Shown piece after piece: positions 54,284 through 64,000 of a stretch of DNA of 64,000 bases. Source of the DNA: Datura wrightii (taxonomy: Eukaryota > Streptophyta > Magnoliopsida > Solanales > Solanaceae); the NCBI GenBank assembly GCA_035772735.1, contig JASDFA010000002.1, positions 8,928,001 through 8,992,000 on the forward strand. The letters run 5' to 3'. A program made the translations under genes and the position numbers. The notes under the pieces were generated by a model that ran no database searches, had not been told where the DNA came from, and saw only the letters and a list, made by a program, of their open reading frames with translations. Position 1 is the first letter of the stretch, and each line of letters begins with the position of its first letter.

Positions 54284-55380
54284 ATGGAGAATAATGGGCA
54301 AGCAACAGATGAAGAGAATGAGAGAGTTCCAGTCATGTAGTTTGCTAGGACGAATGTGGAAAATTCTTCCAAAGATATTGTAAAACCGGCCATCACTGGA
54401 AACTTTGAGTTGAAAGAAGGGACTATGCGGTTGGTCCAAAACACTTGTCAATTTCAAGGCAAGCCAAATGAAGATCCCCAAAGGCATCTGATGACTTTTG
54501 TAGAGCTGAGTGAAAATTTTCACTACCATAATGTGTCAGATGAATATATCAAGTTGACTCTGTTTCCATTCTCACTGATCAGAGAGGCCAAGGAGTGGAT
54601 TCAAAATGAGCCTGCAGGATCCATCACAACTTGGGAGATTCTCTCCAACAAGTTCATCAATCATTTTTTCTCTTCGAGAAAAACTAAAGACCTGAGAGGA
54701 AAGATCTCCATATTCATACAGAAAGATGGAGAAACACTAGCTCAGGCGTGGGAATGCTACAAGGGTTACTTGAGGGATTGTCCACATCACATGCAACCTA
54801 AGATGATAATCGGGCACAATTTCATTGAGGGTCTAAAGCCCAAGTATGAGATATTTCTTGATGCTACCACACAGGGACAAATTCTATCAAAAAGTTATGT
54901 TGAAATTTAGTCTCTTTTGAACCTCGTGTCTATAGGTAGTCAGCATTATCAAGATTCAGGCAGAGGATTTGCAGCAGCAAAGGTGCCGGGAAAGCTTGAG
55001 GTGGATTGTGTAGCGGCAATCAGAGCAGATATAAGTTAGTTGGTGAATGTGATTAGTAAGTTGGTATCCACACCAACAGGAGGCCAAGTGCAGCAGGTAC
55101 AAATCCTACCACCATCATGTGAGGCATGTGTGAAGGACACGCTTATTCAGGTTGTCCTCTTAATCATGAGTCTGTATATTTTATGGGACAACAAGGTCGG
55201 GGTGGAGGTTCTATGGGTAATGTCTATAATCAGGGGTACCGGAATGGAGCAAATCTCCCATGGGGAGGAAACCAAAAATTTCAAAGGCCCCAAAACACTT
55301 ATCAAAGGCCACAAGGCCAGCAGCAGAGCAGTTCTCTTGAGGAAACAATGAAGCAATGGATGGTGTAGCAGATGAAACTG
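54284..55380 (+). pseudogene. Gag, element H
   Basis: It starts at the ATG at 54284 (MENNGQATDEENERVPVM, then TAG) and continues with the capsid block FELKEGTMRLVQNTCQFQGK, EAKEWIQNEPAGSITTWEIL, FIQKDGETLAQAWECYKGYL. Further stops are near 54908 and 55037. The zinc knuckle is frame-shifted: the first CX2C in one frame near 55121, the GHAYSGC half in another at 55133 onward, followed by a Gly/Asn/Gln-rich stretch. Closest to F's gag. Particle protein, not functional here. Confidence 0.8.
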
Positions 55381-56164
55381 GTAAATGAAATGCAGAAATC
55401 CATCCATGAGCTTGAAAGACAAATGTTATAATTGGCTTTACAGTAGAACAACAGACCATAGGGGGCACTCCTGGGTAATACTGAGAAAAACCACAAGGAA
55501 AATGTACATGTTATTATCTTGTAGTGATAAGGAGCTGGTGAGGTTGTGCAAGCAAAGAAAAAGTTAATGAGGAACAAGAAGTGAAACCCAAGGCTGAGGT
55601 AGGGGAGTCAAGCAATTCACAATCGAAAATTACAATAGAAGACCACCTCCTCTATTTCCTCAAAGGTTGAAGAAAAAGATAGAGGACACAGCTTGTGGTA
55701 AGTTTCTTGAATTGTTAAAGCAGGTTCATGTGAATATTCTGTTGGTGGAGCTTTTGCAGGAAGTTCTGAAATACGCTAGGTTTCTCAAGGATATTGTGGC
55801 TAACAAGAGGAGGCATACAAAATTTAAAATCGTGGCTCTTACAGAAGAGTGCAGTTTCAGAATCAAGAATAAACTTCCTAAAAAATTTAAGAATCCTAGG
55901 AGTTTCACTACCAGTCACTATTGAAAGCAAGGAAGTTGGTTTGGCCTTTTGTGATTTGGGTGCGAGCATCAATTTAATGCCGACATCCTTATTCAGAATA
56001 TTGGGATTAGGTGAACCACATCCCACCACAATGACGTTGCAGCTTGTGGATCGGTCTCAGGCCAATCCTGAAGGAATCATTGAAGATGTCTTGATTAAGG
56101 TAGGACCTTTCATCCTACCGGTGAACTTTATAATCTTGGACTATGAAGCAGATGCAGCAGTTCC
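55381..56164 (+). pseudogene. Gag-protease linker and protease, element H
   Basis: Linker with MQKSIHELERQ and several stops (55370-55540). The protease precursor KFLELLKQVHVNILLVELLQ, RFLKDIVANKRRHTKFK, then in a shifted frame FCDLGASINLMPTSLFRILG and LQLVDRSQANPEGIIEDVLI. It ends at DYEADAAVPV, where element E's LTR begins. Confidence 0.8.
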
Positions 56165-58656
56165 TGTAATGCCCGGAAGCTCAAACTCTAGACCCAGGAC
56201 TTAAATCAGAGAATATGGAAAATCTGCAGAAATGCTACAAGACAGCTCACCTAACGACTCGTTAAGTGACCTAACGACTTATTACGTCAGCCATGCGAAG
56301 GAGGTTTGAGAATTTGTAAAAGGGATACAGTGTTCCCAACGGGTGACCTCACGAGTTATGGTCACTTGAAATGACTCTTTATGTCCCCCGTTACCTGCCC
56401 TTGTAAGTTGTTAGGTAGTGTACCTAATGAGTTCCCCCACAAGTCGTCATCAGTGGCAACGACTCGTTCGTTACCAAGTATGGTATAGGATCTTCAGAAA
56501 GGAGGCAGTGTGGTCCATGATTGGTGACCACTAGTCGTGGTCACTAGGTCCCTCATGGTGACCTACAGGAGAAACCTGGGTAGTGTACCTAACGGGTGTG
56601 ACCACGAGTCATGGTTAGTCACCATGACCCTTTAGGTCACCCGTTAGGGTTACCTGGCGGTTTTTCTCAGTGATTTTCCAAGGACTATTTAGGAATTTCC
56701 TATTCTATTAGACTCTAAACTATGTCATTTTGAGATTATTTTGAAGGGATTTAGAGGGGTCAAACGGTTTTCCCCTCATTCCCACTAAGATTTTCAGAAA
56801 GATTTGTCTAAGTTTTCTCTCAATAGCTCTCAAGAAAGGTCTAGGGTTCTTCACCAGTTGAAGCCTTTCAAGTTTCTTTCTTCGGAGAAAATTTAGCCAG
56901 GTATGTGGGAATTCAACAAGGAAATTTTTCTTCCCTTGTGTCCCCCAAAATCCTCCCATAATTTCCCTATCAGTTTTAGCCTTGAGTTTTCGAATACGAA
57001 TGAATTTCATGTTTTTTTTCATTAATTTCTCTTGGAATAATATCCATGTTGAGTGTTCATATTATCTTCATCAGTTCCTAAGTAAATTGTTATTGTTCTT
57101 GCCAAGGTGATTTAAGCCCTAAACTTTCGAGTAAATTAATGCATATTAAAATTTCATATATTGTATAAACTATGTTTTGGGCTGAATTTCCTAGTAATTC
57201 TTATTATATATATGTATGTTGAGTAAATACTCTGTTGATAAGATGATTTTAGCCTTGACAAATAAGATTTCTTTAATTCTTAAGATTATGCAATATTATG
57301 GAATTCCCCTGTTGTTAGAATAAGTTGAATTCTCTATTAGCTGGTAGTAGTTCAGTTCAGTTAGAATATAGAACCTTTTTAAAACTATTCAGAACTTGTC
57401 AACTGATCAGTTTGACTTCAGTATTTTTCCGATGTGTCAGAGGTGCCAACCAATTATTAGAATCAGACTCAGAATCTAGTTTTTGGTCCATTAGGCAGTC
57501 ATGACTTTCTATATATATAGCTCTGACCAACCCCAGGACCCTAGTTCAGTTTACAATTTGTTCTCAGGCGGTTACGACACTTCCAGATAAGCAGCTCTGA
57601 CCAGTCTAGAACCAAGTTTCAGAATCAGGTCCAATAAGACTCTCAGGGTACTTTCAGTTATATGTCCCTGACTAGTCTTGGCCCGCAGTTTCGAGCTATG
57701 AGTCTAGTAGTTCATTATAGGTTTTCCAGTAGGAGTAGGACTTAGCACCAAGCAGGCCAGGGTTCCAGCGCACCTAGGTTCCCAGAACTACATTGTCAGT
57801 GTAGGTTACAGTATTACTTGGCCTGATTGGCTCCAGACTTTTGTGATCACCCAGTTCATGCCTTTATAGCCTGGCAAGGTATATTTGACCCTACTGGTGG
57901 GGTGTATATATCGGACTCCACGTCTAGCTCACGTGGTTATGTGTCTGTTATAGACTCTCCCACTAATCAGTCCAGTCCGGTTTAGTTTAGTTCCAGTTCT
58001 ATCAGTTTGACTCAGTTCAGTACAGTATCTGAGACTCAAAACTTTTAGACTTATGACTTTCCTTGACCATCAGACAATGTCATTTCGACCACCTCAGTTT
58101 ACTTCAGTAGTATAGTTCAGTTTATTTATTGGTCATTGCATGTTATCAGTTCAGACATTATATTCAGTTACGTTTTCTCCCACTTACTCAGTACATTCAA
58201 AGTACTAATGCATACTTTTATACTGTATCATTTCATGATACAGCTGCAGGTTCCCAGACTCAGCATCATTAGCCATTGTGATCCAGATCCTCCTCTACCA
58301 CTATTGAAGTGTGAGTCCTCATTATTCGAGGGTCTTATTCCATTTCCTTTCAGTTGATTTATTAACTTTAGTTAGATTTAGAGTTAGCTGGGGGGCTTGT
58401 CCTAGCAACTCATCAGTTAGAAGACTTTCATACACAGAGTTAATTTCAGACATAGAAATAATTCCAGAATTCAGACGTTCTTAAACTTTATATTTTCAGT
58501 CTTATTTTCATAAATGCTTTTATGCTATTATTTCAAATCTTCCGCTATATTTATTTTACTTAAACTACCAATGTATGATAGACCAGGGGTAGACTTGGGG
58601 TGACTTGTGGCTTCAAGTACCGTGTTACGCCTAGGGTGTAGGCTCGGGGCATGACA
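56165..58656 (+). repeat. 5' LTR of chromovirus E
   Basis: TGTAATGCCCGGAAG..CTCGGGGCATGACA, similar to C's LTR over most of its length. U3 (56245-56660) has palindromic units around ACGACTCGT and GTGACC/GGTCAC. The open frames at 56720-57022 and 58136-58357 are not coding. Confidence 0.85.
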
Positions 58657-58660
58657 AACT

Positions 58661-58678
58661 TGGTATCAGAGCACTAGG
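58661..58678 (+). other. Primer-binding site, tRNA-iMet (E)
   Basis: TGGTATCAGAGCACTAGG, the common initiator-Met type site, four bases after the LTR. Confidence 0.9.
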
Positions 58679-58876
58679 TTTAGAGTATCCATGGAATGTC
58701 TTAAAGACGCATCGAGTAGAGTCCTTCTCATGGGTGTGGAGTGCTCCACACTTATGACAAGGAGACTATAAGATGTTATTAGGAAAACTCTCTTTTCTTC
58801 GTACTCTTTATCATGCGTTAAAGTTCAATTCCAGAAACACCCTCCTAACTCGTGCTTTGTTTCGTTTCAGTGAACC

Positions 58877-59687
58877 ATGCCTCCCAGATGTGGTAATGGA
58901 AGAAGTGATGGTAATGCCAATAGATCGATCCCACTAGCCCTGGCAGCTCCTCAAGATGATTCGGTATCTACCCGTCGAATTCCGGGTGGCCATTCAACTG
59001 CTGGCCTAAATAGTCACCAACCAGGTGAACCAGCAGGTGGTTCCAGTAGCCACAAATGGGACTGCAGCAGCTGCGAGGGTGCGGTACTTCACCTATATGA
59101 ACCCTCCATCCTTTCAAGGGTCCAAAGTAGGGGAGGATCCATAGGAGTTCGTGGACGAGGTCAAGAAGATCGCCAACATTATGGGTGTTACCTCTTGTAA
59201 AAGTGCTGACCTAGCTGCCTACCAGTTAAAAGGTGTAGCTCAGGTCTGGCATGACCAGTGGAGAGAGGGGTGGCCAGCGAGAGCAGAACCAGTAGAGTGG
59301 AAGGAGTTCCACACAATCTTCTTGGATAAGTTTTTCCCTCAGAAGCTAAGGGAGGCAAAGATGGCGGAGTTTATGAATTTGAGACAGGGCAACAGAATTG
59401 TAGAGGAGTATGCTCTGGAGTTTACTCAGTTGTCTAAGTACTCTCCAGAGATGGTAGCCGAGCCAAGGGTTCGCATGCTAAAATTTGTGAACGGGGTGTT
59501 GAACTTGGTCCTCAAAGAGTGTAGGACAACGATGCTGATTAAGGATATGGACCTCTCCAGCTTGATTGTCTATGCCCAACAGATTGAGGTTGAGAAGCTA
59601 AATGATATGGATCATAATAACAAATGGGTAAGGACTGGTTAGTCAGATTTCGGCCATCAGAGGTCTAGCAGTAGTAGCCGCCCACAG
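58877..59687 (+). pseudogene. Gag, chromovirus E (truncated)
   Basis: It starts MPPRCGNGRSDGNANRSIPL at 58877. A frameshift near 58965 and others before 59151 separate the start from the main block: FVDEVKKIANIMGV-like, YQLKGVAQVWHDQW, FLDKFFPQKLREAKMAEFMN, VEEYALEFTQLSKYSPEMVA, MLKFVNGVLNLVLKECRTTM. A TAG near 59641 precedes SDFGHQRSSSSSRPQ, after which element I interrupts it. No zinc knuckle remains in the window. Confidence 0.82.
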
Positions 59688-61127
59688 TGTTCGGTGCTTT
59701 GGTATAGGGGTTAAAAACCGACACGCAAGTGCACGTGGTCAAACAAGTAATAAAGTGGCTAAGTAAACCAAGTATCGAACCAAGGAGACTCTGGATAAGT
59801 AAAAATTGCTCAAGTATACTATATTCTATCTTACTTCTCTATATGCTGACAACAACGTAACCAAAAGTTAAATAATTTTTGTTTATAAATTATATACTAA
59901 AACTATTAACAAATATCTACTTTGAATTGAAACTATCGATATGAGCATGCCAAGGTTAAGAACAAGTAATGAACTTGATTATAATGATAATTCGGTTAGT
60001 CTTCTCTTCCTGTTGATAGACAAGAACATTAGCCAAGAGATTAAAACTCTCGTATTTAATCTCACTTAAGAATCATAAACCATCCGTCTACATTTCTGTG
60101 ATCAAATGCAATTTATGACCTAGCAATACAATTTCGGTTCCTAAATTGACTAATACGGCTTTCAAGTATATTTCTATCAGGAAAGCACATCAAAACTCAA
60201 TTTTCCCAAATCAAGTTAAGAACAATACCCTATTAATTCACAACTTTCCAATTTTGTGCTCTCTTGAGTGAAATCGAACTTTTTAGATGTACATTAATGT
60301 CGGCCACACACTAATGCAGTAGAAACAAGAATTAATAGAACAACATAGAAGAAGAAGATGAAAAATCATATAATTCAATAATCAAAATTCATCACCATTG
60401 TTCATAACCTCAGCAAGGAAGAGAATTAGCCACTCGTTTGTGGATTAATCATCCTAAAACAAGTGTTAATCATACAAACAATTGATTGAAAGAAGAAAGA
60501 AAGAGAGAAAAACCCTGAGCTTTTTTGTCCCTCAACTGCCTGTAACCCACGTCCTTGCTCCACCAAGTCTGAATTCTGAAAAATAAACCTAAGTGTGCTA
60601 TTTATAGTAGTAGGACTCTTTCCCGGAATAACAAGCAACGTGTCACGGAGTGCATCGCGGAGCACGGCCTCCGTGACATGCTATGGATGCGGAGGCCCTC
60701 TGGAAATCACCCGAAGTTGGCTCGGGCAGCACCCTGCCGCGTTGGCAGCGTGTCACGCTGCTTGGGCAGCGCGTTGGCAGCCCTTGGTCGCGGAGGCCAC
60801 CTGCCGTGGCACGTTGCCAACGCGCAGGTGGGCTGTTGTGATCAGCCTGCCTGCCGTGGCACCTTGTCGACGCACCGGTGGGCTGTTTTGTGCCTCTTCT
60901 TTGCCGACGTTCGCGTGTTAATTCCGTCTCCAAGCATCTACTTCCCCAACTCATGAATTAGTTACTCAAAAGTCATCAAAACCTACAAAACAAAGTCTAA
61001 TCATGTTGGTTAGCACATATCTTTACTTTATCTAAATTTACATGAAAATGTATACAATAATCTTACATAAACAAGACTAATTTAAGTCGTAAAGCGTATC
61101 TCGGGCATATATTTTTGCCCGTGATCA
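59688..61127 (-). repeat. 3' LTR of element I
   Basis: tgttcggtgc..cccgtgatca on plus. 59688-60640 closely follows element A's LTR (TATA TATAAATAG at 60598-60606, minus), while 60705-61127 follows G's LTR, including the GCAGC/GCTGC palindromes and acaaaacaaagtctaatcat. The changeover is inside the array. Terminal hairpin CGGGC..GCCCG. Confidence 0.82.
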
Positions 61128-61164
61128 CAACCCCACACTTAAAGCCTTGTTCTTCCTCGAACAA
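61128..61164 (-). promoter_or_regulatory. Polypurine tract and hairpin, element I
   Basis: The minus strand reads TTGTTC-GAGGAA-GAACAA (61164-61147), then CTTTAAGTGTGGGGTTG to the LTR. Confidence 0.75.
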
Positions 61165-62733
61165 CTTTTTACATCTCATGCATATGGAGACTCGCACATA
61201 ACTAATTTAGCAAGATAATTCAAGTTACGGCTACAATGATTACGTAAGATACAAGCTAAAAATAGAGCATGCCCGATTTGATCATTGAAATAAAGTACAA
61301 CTATGTTAAGACTTCTTAACCTCAAGAATCGACTCTCAATCTTAGCAAACTCATTCAAACCAACTGATTAAGAAATCCCACATGAATTATATCCTTCATT
61401 CAACATGTGCCCCTCACGGAAAGAGAGTTACCCAATTTCACACGCAAAAACAATTTTTATATCACAACATGTGTGCGTACATGCATAGAATTACACTCAC
61501 TCCCACAAAGAATTCACATGCATCATGTAATGACCCATAAGCTTGCCCTTAGTGTTTTATTCCACTAATTTAAGGATGTATGAATGTAAGATCAAGTAGG
61601 ACTTTTTAGGTTGTAATGTAACTCAGGTGCGGGTAAGTACTATTATGATCAGTAATAGTGACTATCTTTTCTAAGCACTTTTAATACATCACGCCTTCAT
61701 TACAAACTTCTCTTCCTTCACTTCACCTTTTTCTCTTTTCATCTTTCTTTATCCTCTTTTGTTCCCCCCTTTCTTCAGGCACTTTTAGCTTATTAGTAAG
61801 GAGTTCTATCAGTAACTTTTCATTTATTTATTTTCTAACTCCTTAATAATAATCAACCATTTTCACACAAGTACACATTTGTCCTTTTCTCCACTTCTAC
61901 AACTTGCTACTTTTCCTTTCTTTTCACTCCTTTACTCTTTCATATTTTTCCCTTAAGCGCTTAGGAGTTTTGGATCAAATTCAAGGCTAATGAAAGAAAA
62001 AGGATTAAGCTTATGTTGCAGCTGTCAAAGAACAGGCTCAAGGCTCAATGGGGCTAACTAGGATTAATTTCTCCAGGTAGGTAAAATGAGGGATAAACAT
62101 TTGGTTCATTCAAAGAAATGCCTACATCATCTCCTACAATTCACATCCTCCATTTCGTTTTATATACACACCAGGCAAGTTCTAGACATTCCACAATAGC
62201 ACGGAATACTCAAAAACCTTACACTCATGGCACATGCTCAAATCAAGACACAATCAGTAGACTCTTACTCAGCTAATCACAAGAATTCAGAATTAAGCTT
62301 CAAACATATTGAGTCAAATTCAAGAGCCTAAGTGTCTCAAACACAGTTATACACTTGCATGCTTCACACCGAACATAGTTGCATCTTACAATCACGTATA
62401 GCACATAACAAAAATATCAAGCCATCAATTAGCTACGGGTTCAAAAACCATCCTACTGAGTAATTTTCCTCAAGACGGTCGTCATCCATCCATCGTTGGA
62501 AACAGTCTCTAACTATGACTAAAAACATTTTATACATACAAAGAAAAATTTTTATTCTTCGGTTCAAAGACCCCCCGTCGGAAAAGAACCGAAAAGAAAA
62601 ACCAACGGGTGATGAAGTCATGCTTAATTCACAAAAAATTTTCAAATTTTTCAAATTTCTCACAAGCATTACATTCACCAAAAATCGTTAAGCACAACAA
62701 AAATTTTTGAAATTGCCCTTGAAATTTCCCTCA
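61165..62733 (-). other. 3' untranslated region of element I
   Basis: Non-coding, collinear with G: CTTAAGCGCTTAGG at 61952-61965 and the CTCAAGACGGTCGTCATCCA block at 62469-62488. Confidence 0.7.
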
Positions 62734-62768
62734 CCCCACACTTAAATCATGCTATGTCCTCATAGCAT
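62734..62768 (-). promoter_or_regulatory. RGGA-loop hairpin and internal polypurine-like tract, element I
   Basis: The minus strand reads ATGCTATG-AGGA-CATAGCAT (62768-62749), then TTTAAGTGTGGGG. Same stem as G. 62769-63025 holds no gene; another CCCCACACTT lies near 62867. Confidence 0.8.
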
Positions 62769-63025
62769 CAAATTAAAATTTACAAAGGGTGAGAAATACT
62801 CCCTGGGGCCTTTAGGCTTAGCTAACAGCATGCGTTTCTTCGACTTTGCACAAGTGGGTGTTCAACCCCACACTTTTTCTCTTCCATGCTTGTTAGCTTC
62901 CTTCTCCACGGGTACTCAGACTTCCCCTCCATCTGCGCTTAACTTTCCACCAAAACAACACAAGATGAAAATAAACAAAAATTAACTCAATTGCAAGAAA
63001 TTAAAATGGTACCTGTGGTACCCTT

Positions 63026-63071
63026 GGGTTGCCTCCCAAGCAGCGCCTAATTTTACGTCGCGGCACGACGT
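63026..63071 (-). promoter_or_regulatory. Double-hairpin signal, element I
   Basis: In coding direction ACGTCG-TGCCG-CGACGT (perfect 6-bp stem 1), spacer AAAATTAGGCGCTG, CTTGGG-AGGCAA-CCCAAG (perfect stem 2). Confidence 0.82.
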
Positions 63072-63076
63072 ACCAA

Positions 63077-64000
63077 GTTTCACCACTTTTTCCTCCACCT
63101 TGAGGATATGAATCTCACCCCTAATTTCTTCTCTAATTTCCTCTTATGCTCCAGGGGTGGTGGTGAAAAATTGTAAGGACCAAGCAGTAGATGTTGCCTT
63201 TTGAACCTATTGGCCCTTAAGTAAGCGAAGTCATTTTGTCTCTCTGAGTTAGCAAATTTCAAAATATACGGGGCTTGGTCCTCCTCTAGACATTTCTCTA
63301 TAAGCTTGGAAGACTCTATTTCTATGTTGTCAACCAAATTTAATGTCGAAAAATTCGTAGAGTGTGGTCTAATACACCTCAACTCTGGAACTGCATTGTG
63401 CTTGACCTCCTTACTTGTATACTCCTTCTCAGCATCGACATCTATCTCTTCATTAATGTCAAACGGGGGGGTACTCTATCTCTTCTTCCATGAATGGATT
63501 TTCTATAAGTGTGAGCCCGTCACGGGGACACTCAAGAGATTCTAATTGGTGGGCTTCATCCAAAAATTCACCCTTTTCGTCCTCTTGTATTTCCTCTTTA
63601 ATATCGGCTAAAGTTGTTACCTGCAATTTATCACAAGCTTCATCTTCAGCGATCATCTCCGTGAATTTGATGCTCATCCTTTCTAGAGCCTCTGCATTCT
63701 CTTCTTGCTGAATTCTCAATACTGCCATCGCCTCCTTCATTGCTTCTGATTGCTCCAAGAGTTGTTTCAGCATGTCTTCTATTCGAGCTTGGCATCCCAA
63801 GTCCTCATTTTCAGCATGCCTATATTCAGGAAAAACAACAGAAGGATCATAGTAGGGGCTTGGGGGAGGGGAATATGCATTCGGACAGCCACCCCAATGT
63901 CCATCTTGACCACCACATATATTACACGTGTTACATTGTTGCCACAAGTGGTGTCCTCCGCAATTCAGACAACATTCACTAAAATATGAGTATCCACCAT
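63077..64000 (-). pseudogene. Zinc-knuckle and coiled-coil Gag-like protein, element I
   Basis: It continues beyond the window. In coding order: two Cys/His knuckles (CLNCGGHHLWQQC, then CNICGGQDGHWGGC), a proline/tyrosine-rich spacer (NAYSPPPSPYYDPS), a helix likely to form a coiled coil (RIEDMLKQLLEQSEAMKEAM.. to MSIKFTEMIAE), and a Glu/Asp-rich part. At 63465-63472 a run of G (C in coding) has one base too many: the frame 63947-63459 ends at EYPPV while the next continues with FDINEEIDVDAEKEY to SSRWRKKW near 63080. So one frameshift splits a protein of at least 290 codons. It looks like a Gag C-terminal half and spacer of another Athila-like family; the capsid is not in the window. Confidence 0.65.

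Larger units (their letters stand above)
52726..56164 (+). mobile_element. Athila-like retrotransposon H (5' part)
   Basis: A plus-strand relative of F: LTR, tRNA-Asp type primer site, gag and protease. It is cut inside the protease at 56164 by chromovirus E; the rest lies outside the window. The preceding actaa (52721-52725) would be its TSD. Confidence 0.82.
56165..59687 (+). mobile_element. Del/Tekay-type chromovirus E (5' part)
   Basis: Plus-strand relative of C: 2.49-kb LTR, initiator-Met primer site and the first part of gag. It is inserted in H's protease (candidate TSD gttcc, 56160-56164) and cut by element I at 59688. Protease and pol are outside the window or absent. Confidence 0.85.
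59688..64000 (-). mobile_element. Athila-like element I (3' part), mosaic LTR
   Basis: A minus-strand element entering E's gag, with its 3' LTR at the left and running past the window end. Its 3' region, both RGGA hairpins, polypurine motifs and double hairpin follow G closely and, as in G, ORF2 is absent. Its coding part differs from G: a zinc-knuckle/coiled-coil protein. The LTR combines A-like R-U5 with G-like outer U3. Candidate TSD cacag (59683-59687). Confidence 0.82.

Noticed and set aside
56720..57022. Minus-strand 100-codon open frame in E's LTR
   Set aside because: Lysine-rich frame in non-coding LTR, not present at the homologous place in C.

Overview
The window is plant nuclear DNA made almost entirely of nested Ty3/Gypsy LTR retrotransposons. 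I found no intact host gene. Two lineages are present. One is an Athila-like lineage: tRNA-Asp primer sites, DLGA protease, FMDD reverse transcriptase, and an extra ORF2 downstream of pol. The other is a Del/Tekay-type chromovirus: initiator-Met primer sites and about 2.4-2.5 kb LTRs. A degenerate Au-type SINE, the ORF2 family and the chromovirus Gag style suggest a eudicot, plausibly Solanaceae; this is an inference.

Layout. 1-68 is the end of an Athila-type LTR (Z) inserted at the pol end of element D. 69-6773 is Athila element D (minus; gag, protease, RT, RNase H and integrase, all broken). Chromovirus C (minus) lies in three pieces: 6774-7331, 17297-17437 and 29453-33917. It is split by A (7332-17296, minus, intact LTRs, TSD cccct) and B (17438-29452, plus). 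33918-36380 is the only stretch not obviously LTR-derived; it holds a SINE and a duplicated exon-like sequence. 36886-51744 is Athila element F (minus), with G (44641-50682, minus, TSD tccct) nested in its 5' LTR. 51745-52725 is a decayed chromovirus end. H (52726-56164, plus) is cut by chromovirus E (56165-59687, plus), which is cut by I (59688 to the window end, minus).

How the parts fit. The Athila-like elements look modular. In coding order they carry: LTR, tRNA-Asp site, gag-protease(-RT-RNase H-integrase), a two-hairpin signal just after the gag/pol stop, a U3-like repeat array, a leader with a predicted intron, ORF2, a hairpin with an RGGA loop next to a polypurine-tract-like TTAAGTGTGGGG, a conserved 3' region, a second hairpin plus the true polypurine tract, and the LTR. 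B carries full pol. A and F keep gag-protease and ORF2 but lack RT, RNase H and integrase. G and I also lack the ORF2 module, and G is essentially gag only. A, F, G and probably I would need enzymes supplied by B/D-like relatives. The hairpins keep pairing while their stem sequences change between subfamilies, which suggests selected RNA signals.

Almost every coding region is broken by frameshifts or stops, many of the CAG/CAA/CGA to TAG/TAA/TGA kind expected from C-to-T decay of silenced DNA. A is the best preserved: its gag-protease frame and its ORF2 each carry a single in-frame stop.
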